From CF-39 sp036518215 (GTDB taxonomy: Bacteria > Chloroflexota > Limnocylindria > P2-11E), in contig DATDNP010000167.1 in assembly GCA_036518215.1 (NCBI GenBank), positions 1-5,936 of the forward strand: a stretch of DNA of 5,936 nt, in the 5' to 3' direction. The notes under the pieces were generated by a model. That model was given only the letters and a program-made list of their open reading frames with translations, was not told the DNA's origin and did not search any database. Below are positions 5,044 through 5,936 of this stretch, piece by piece; the stretch's first letter is position 1; every line of letters starts with the position of its first letter. The translations under genes were made by a program, and so were the position numbers.

Positions 5044-5438
5044 CGCCGGCGGCGCTTCTTCCGCTTCTCGGGCTGCGGGAAGTACTGGCGGCGCCGTCGC
5101 TCGCGTTCCCACGCGAGCTCCTGCGGGGGCAGCCAGACGCTGTACATGTACACGAGGAGCGCGATGTTCGCGACGATGAGGATCACGAACATGAAGAACG
5201 GCACCTTCGCGACGAGCAGCACCCCGAGCAGGATGATGAAGACGACGTTCGTCCAGAATCCCCATGGCTTCAGCGCGTTCTCAGGGGGCGGGACGGTGCC
5301 ACGGCGGCGCCAGTTGTACCAGCCGATGTTCACGAGGAGCGTCAGCAGGAGCGCGTACACGGCCGGCCAGTAGAACCGGGACGTGGGATCGAACGACGAG
5401 AAGATCCTCGTGACGAAATGGGACGGATCGAACGGCAC
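5040..5438 (-). CDS. Small membrane protein of unknown function, three predicted helices
   Basis: I do not recognise the family. The 132-residue product has three clear hydrophobic segments: about 22-41 (YWPAVYALLLTLLVNIGW), 60-77 (GFWTNVVFIILLGVLLVA) and 79-101 (VPFFMFVILIVANIALLVYM). The loop 44-58 (RRRGTVPPPENALKP) is basic and proline-rich. The tail 110-132 is very basic (ERERRRRQYF, then KRKKRRRR), which by the positive-inside rule puts the C-terminus in the cytoplasm and the N-terminus outside. Aromatic residues cluster at the membrane borders. The GTG at 5438 is in frame with the first hydrophobic segment; a nearby ATG at 5443 is out of frame. No ribosome binding site is seen. It is divergent to purH and ends convergently with acyP, with both TAG stops sharing CTAG. 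The polybasic tail could bind RNA, ribosomes or acidic lipid, but this is speculation. Confidence 0.85.
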   Translation of the reverse strand: MPFDPSHFVTRIFSSFDPTSRFYWPAVYALLLTLLVNIGWYNWRRRGTVPPPENALKPWGFWTNVVFIILLGVLLVAKVPFFMFVILIVANIALLVYMYSVWLPPQELAWERERRRRQYFPQPEKRKKRRRR

Positions 5439-5446
5439 TGCATGGC

Positions 5447-5452
5447 TATACT
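5447..5452 (+). promoter_or_regulatory. Candidate -10 element of the purH promoter
   Basis: TATACT matches TATAAT at five of six positions and is conspicuous in GC-rich surroundings. Transcription from about 5459 would give a leader of about 41 nt containing the purH ribosome binding site. No good -35 box was found about 17 bp upstream. Confidence 0.45.
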
Positions 5453-5453
5453 A
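5448..5453 (-). promoter_or_regulatory. Candidate -10 element for the membrane protein gene
   Basis: Read on the minus strand the same AT-rich spot gives TAGTAT, which fits TANNNT and lies 9 nt before the GTG at 5438. It would give a leader of only a few bases. Because it overlaps the purH box, the two genes may compete for polymerase here. Confidence 0.3.
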
Positions 5454-5489
5454 GCCGCGCGCATCGGACCGCACCCGTACGCTTTGACA

Positions 5490-5494
5490 GGGGG
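5490..5494 (+). promoter_or_regulatory. Ribosome binding site of purH
   Basis: GGGGG within CAGGGGGAAA lies 5 nt before the GTG at 5500 and supports that start. Confidence 0.65.
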
Positions 5495-5499
5495 AAACC

Positions 5500-5936
5500 G
5501 TGCGAGCTCTCCTCTCGGTATCTGACGTAGAAGGTCTTGTCGCGTTCGCGCGTGGGCTCCGGGAACTCGGTTGGGAGCTCATCGCGACCGACGGCACGCG
5601 TGCCGCGCTCGCCTCGGAAGGCATCGACGCGAAGAGCGTCGAAGACGTCACGGGCTCGCCGACCCTCCTCGGCGGGCGCGTGAAGACGCTCCATCCGCGC
5701 ATCCACGCGGCGGTCCTCGCGCGCCGCGACGATCCGACGCATCAGGAGGAGCTCCGGCGCGAGAACATCGCGCCGATCGACCTGGTCGCCGTGAACCTGT
5801 ACCCGTTCGCGAAGTCCGCGGCCGCCGGCAAGCGCGGCGTCGAGCTCCAGGAGCAGATCGACATCGGCGGCGTCACGCTCCTCCGCGCGGCGGCAAAGAA
5901 CTACCAGGGCGTCATCGTCGTGTCGCGGCCGGGTCG
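5500..5936 (+). CDS. purH: PurH, IMP cyclohydrolase / AICAR formyltransferase (5' part; runs off right edge)
   Basis: PurH performs the last two steps of IMP synthesis: AICAR formylation with 10-formyl-tetrahydrofolate, then ring closure. The 145 visible residues are the N-terminal IMP cyclohydrolase (MGS-like) domain: ALLSVSD (3-9), ELIATDGT (26-33), GGRVKTLHPRIHA (58-70), IDLVAVNLYPF (93-103) and IDIGGVTLLRAAAKN (120-134). These retain Arg60, Lys62 and Thr63 of the phosphate-binding loop and Tyr101, Asp121 and Lys133 equivalent to active-site residues in homologues. One departure is Val10 where SVSDK normally has lysine; another is TDGT in place of STGGT. The formyltransferase domain lies outside the window. 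The GTG start is fixed by the ribosome binding site and gives the usual N-terminus with no extra residues. It has its own likely promoter in the divergent spacer, with no purine gene next to it on the left. Confidence 0.98.
   Translation, partial: MRALLSVSDVEGLVAFARGLRELGWELIATDGTRAALASEGIDAKSVEDVTGSPTLLGGRVKTLHPRIHAAVLARRDDPTHQEELRRENIAPIDLVAVNLYPFAKSAAAGKRGVELQEQIDIGGVTLLRAAAKNYQGVIVVSRPG

Noticed and set aside
5484..5489. TTGACA resembling a -35 box just before purH
   Set aside because: A -10 box at normal spacing would fall inside the purH coding sequence (about 5507-5512), where none is seen; the spot is mainly the purH ribosome binding region.
4423..5525. Long open frames on both strands across acyP and the membrane protein gene
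   Set aside because: They lack recognisable motifs and conflict with acyP and with a gene encoding three clear membrane helices.

Overview
The window is high-GC, densely packed bacterial chromosome with nine protein genes. No RNA gene, insertion sequence, CRISPR array or phage gene was seen. GTG starts are common (five of nine genes). Translation starts are of two kinds: some follow a strong purine-rich ribosome binding site, while others have none and instead carry a -10-like hexamer exactly 6 nt before the start codon, as expected of leaderless mRNAs. This style, the base composition and the gene types suggest a high-GC, soil- or water-type lineage such as Chloroflexota or a relative. That placement is an inference of low to moderate confidence; no marker gene settles it.

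Layout. (1) 1-1561, minus strand, read leftward from 1561: a 49-residue exported peptide, a 68-residue protein of unknown function, D-aminoacyl-tRNA deacylase (dtd), and a glutaredoxin-thioredoxin reductase fusion that runs off the left edge. (2) 1562-1710: a 149-bp divergent control region with a compound hairpin and two further inverted repeats. (3) 1711-5043, plus strand: a 427-residue regulator (XRE helix-turn-helix plus about nine TPR units), a complete DNA polymerase X with PHP nuclease domain, and an acylphosphatase whose start overlaps the polX stop. (4) 5040-5438, minus strand: a small three-helix membrane protein converging on acyP. (5) 5439-5499: a 61-bp divergent promoter region, followed by the start of purH, which runs off the right edge.

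Most genes are housekeeping: thiol redox control, tRNA proofreading, DNA repair, acyl-phosphate turnover and purine synthesis. The part most worth pursuing is the head-to-head pair of a tiny secreted peptide and a TPR regulator. Its layout resembles the RNPP peptide-sensing systems of Firmicutes (NprR-NprX, PlcR-PapR): the regulator has nearly the length and architecture of NprR, and the peptide precursor has nearly the length of PapR. No functional link is proven. A second point of interest is a Dtd with PQFTL where the family normally has SQxTL, a change otherwise known as a hallmark of the animal paralogue ATD.

There is no gene-free stretch longer than 150 bases. The long open frames antisense to or out of frame with regulator, polX, acyP, dtd and purH are by-products of high GC content.
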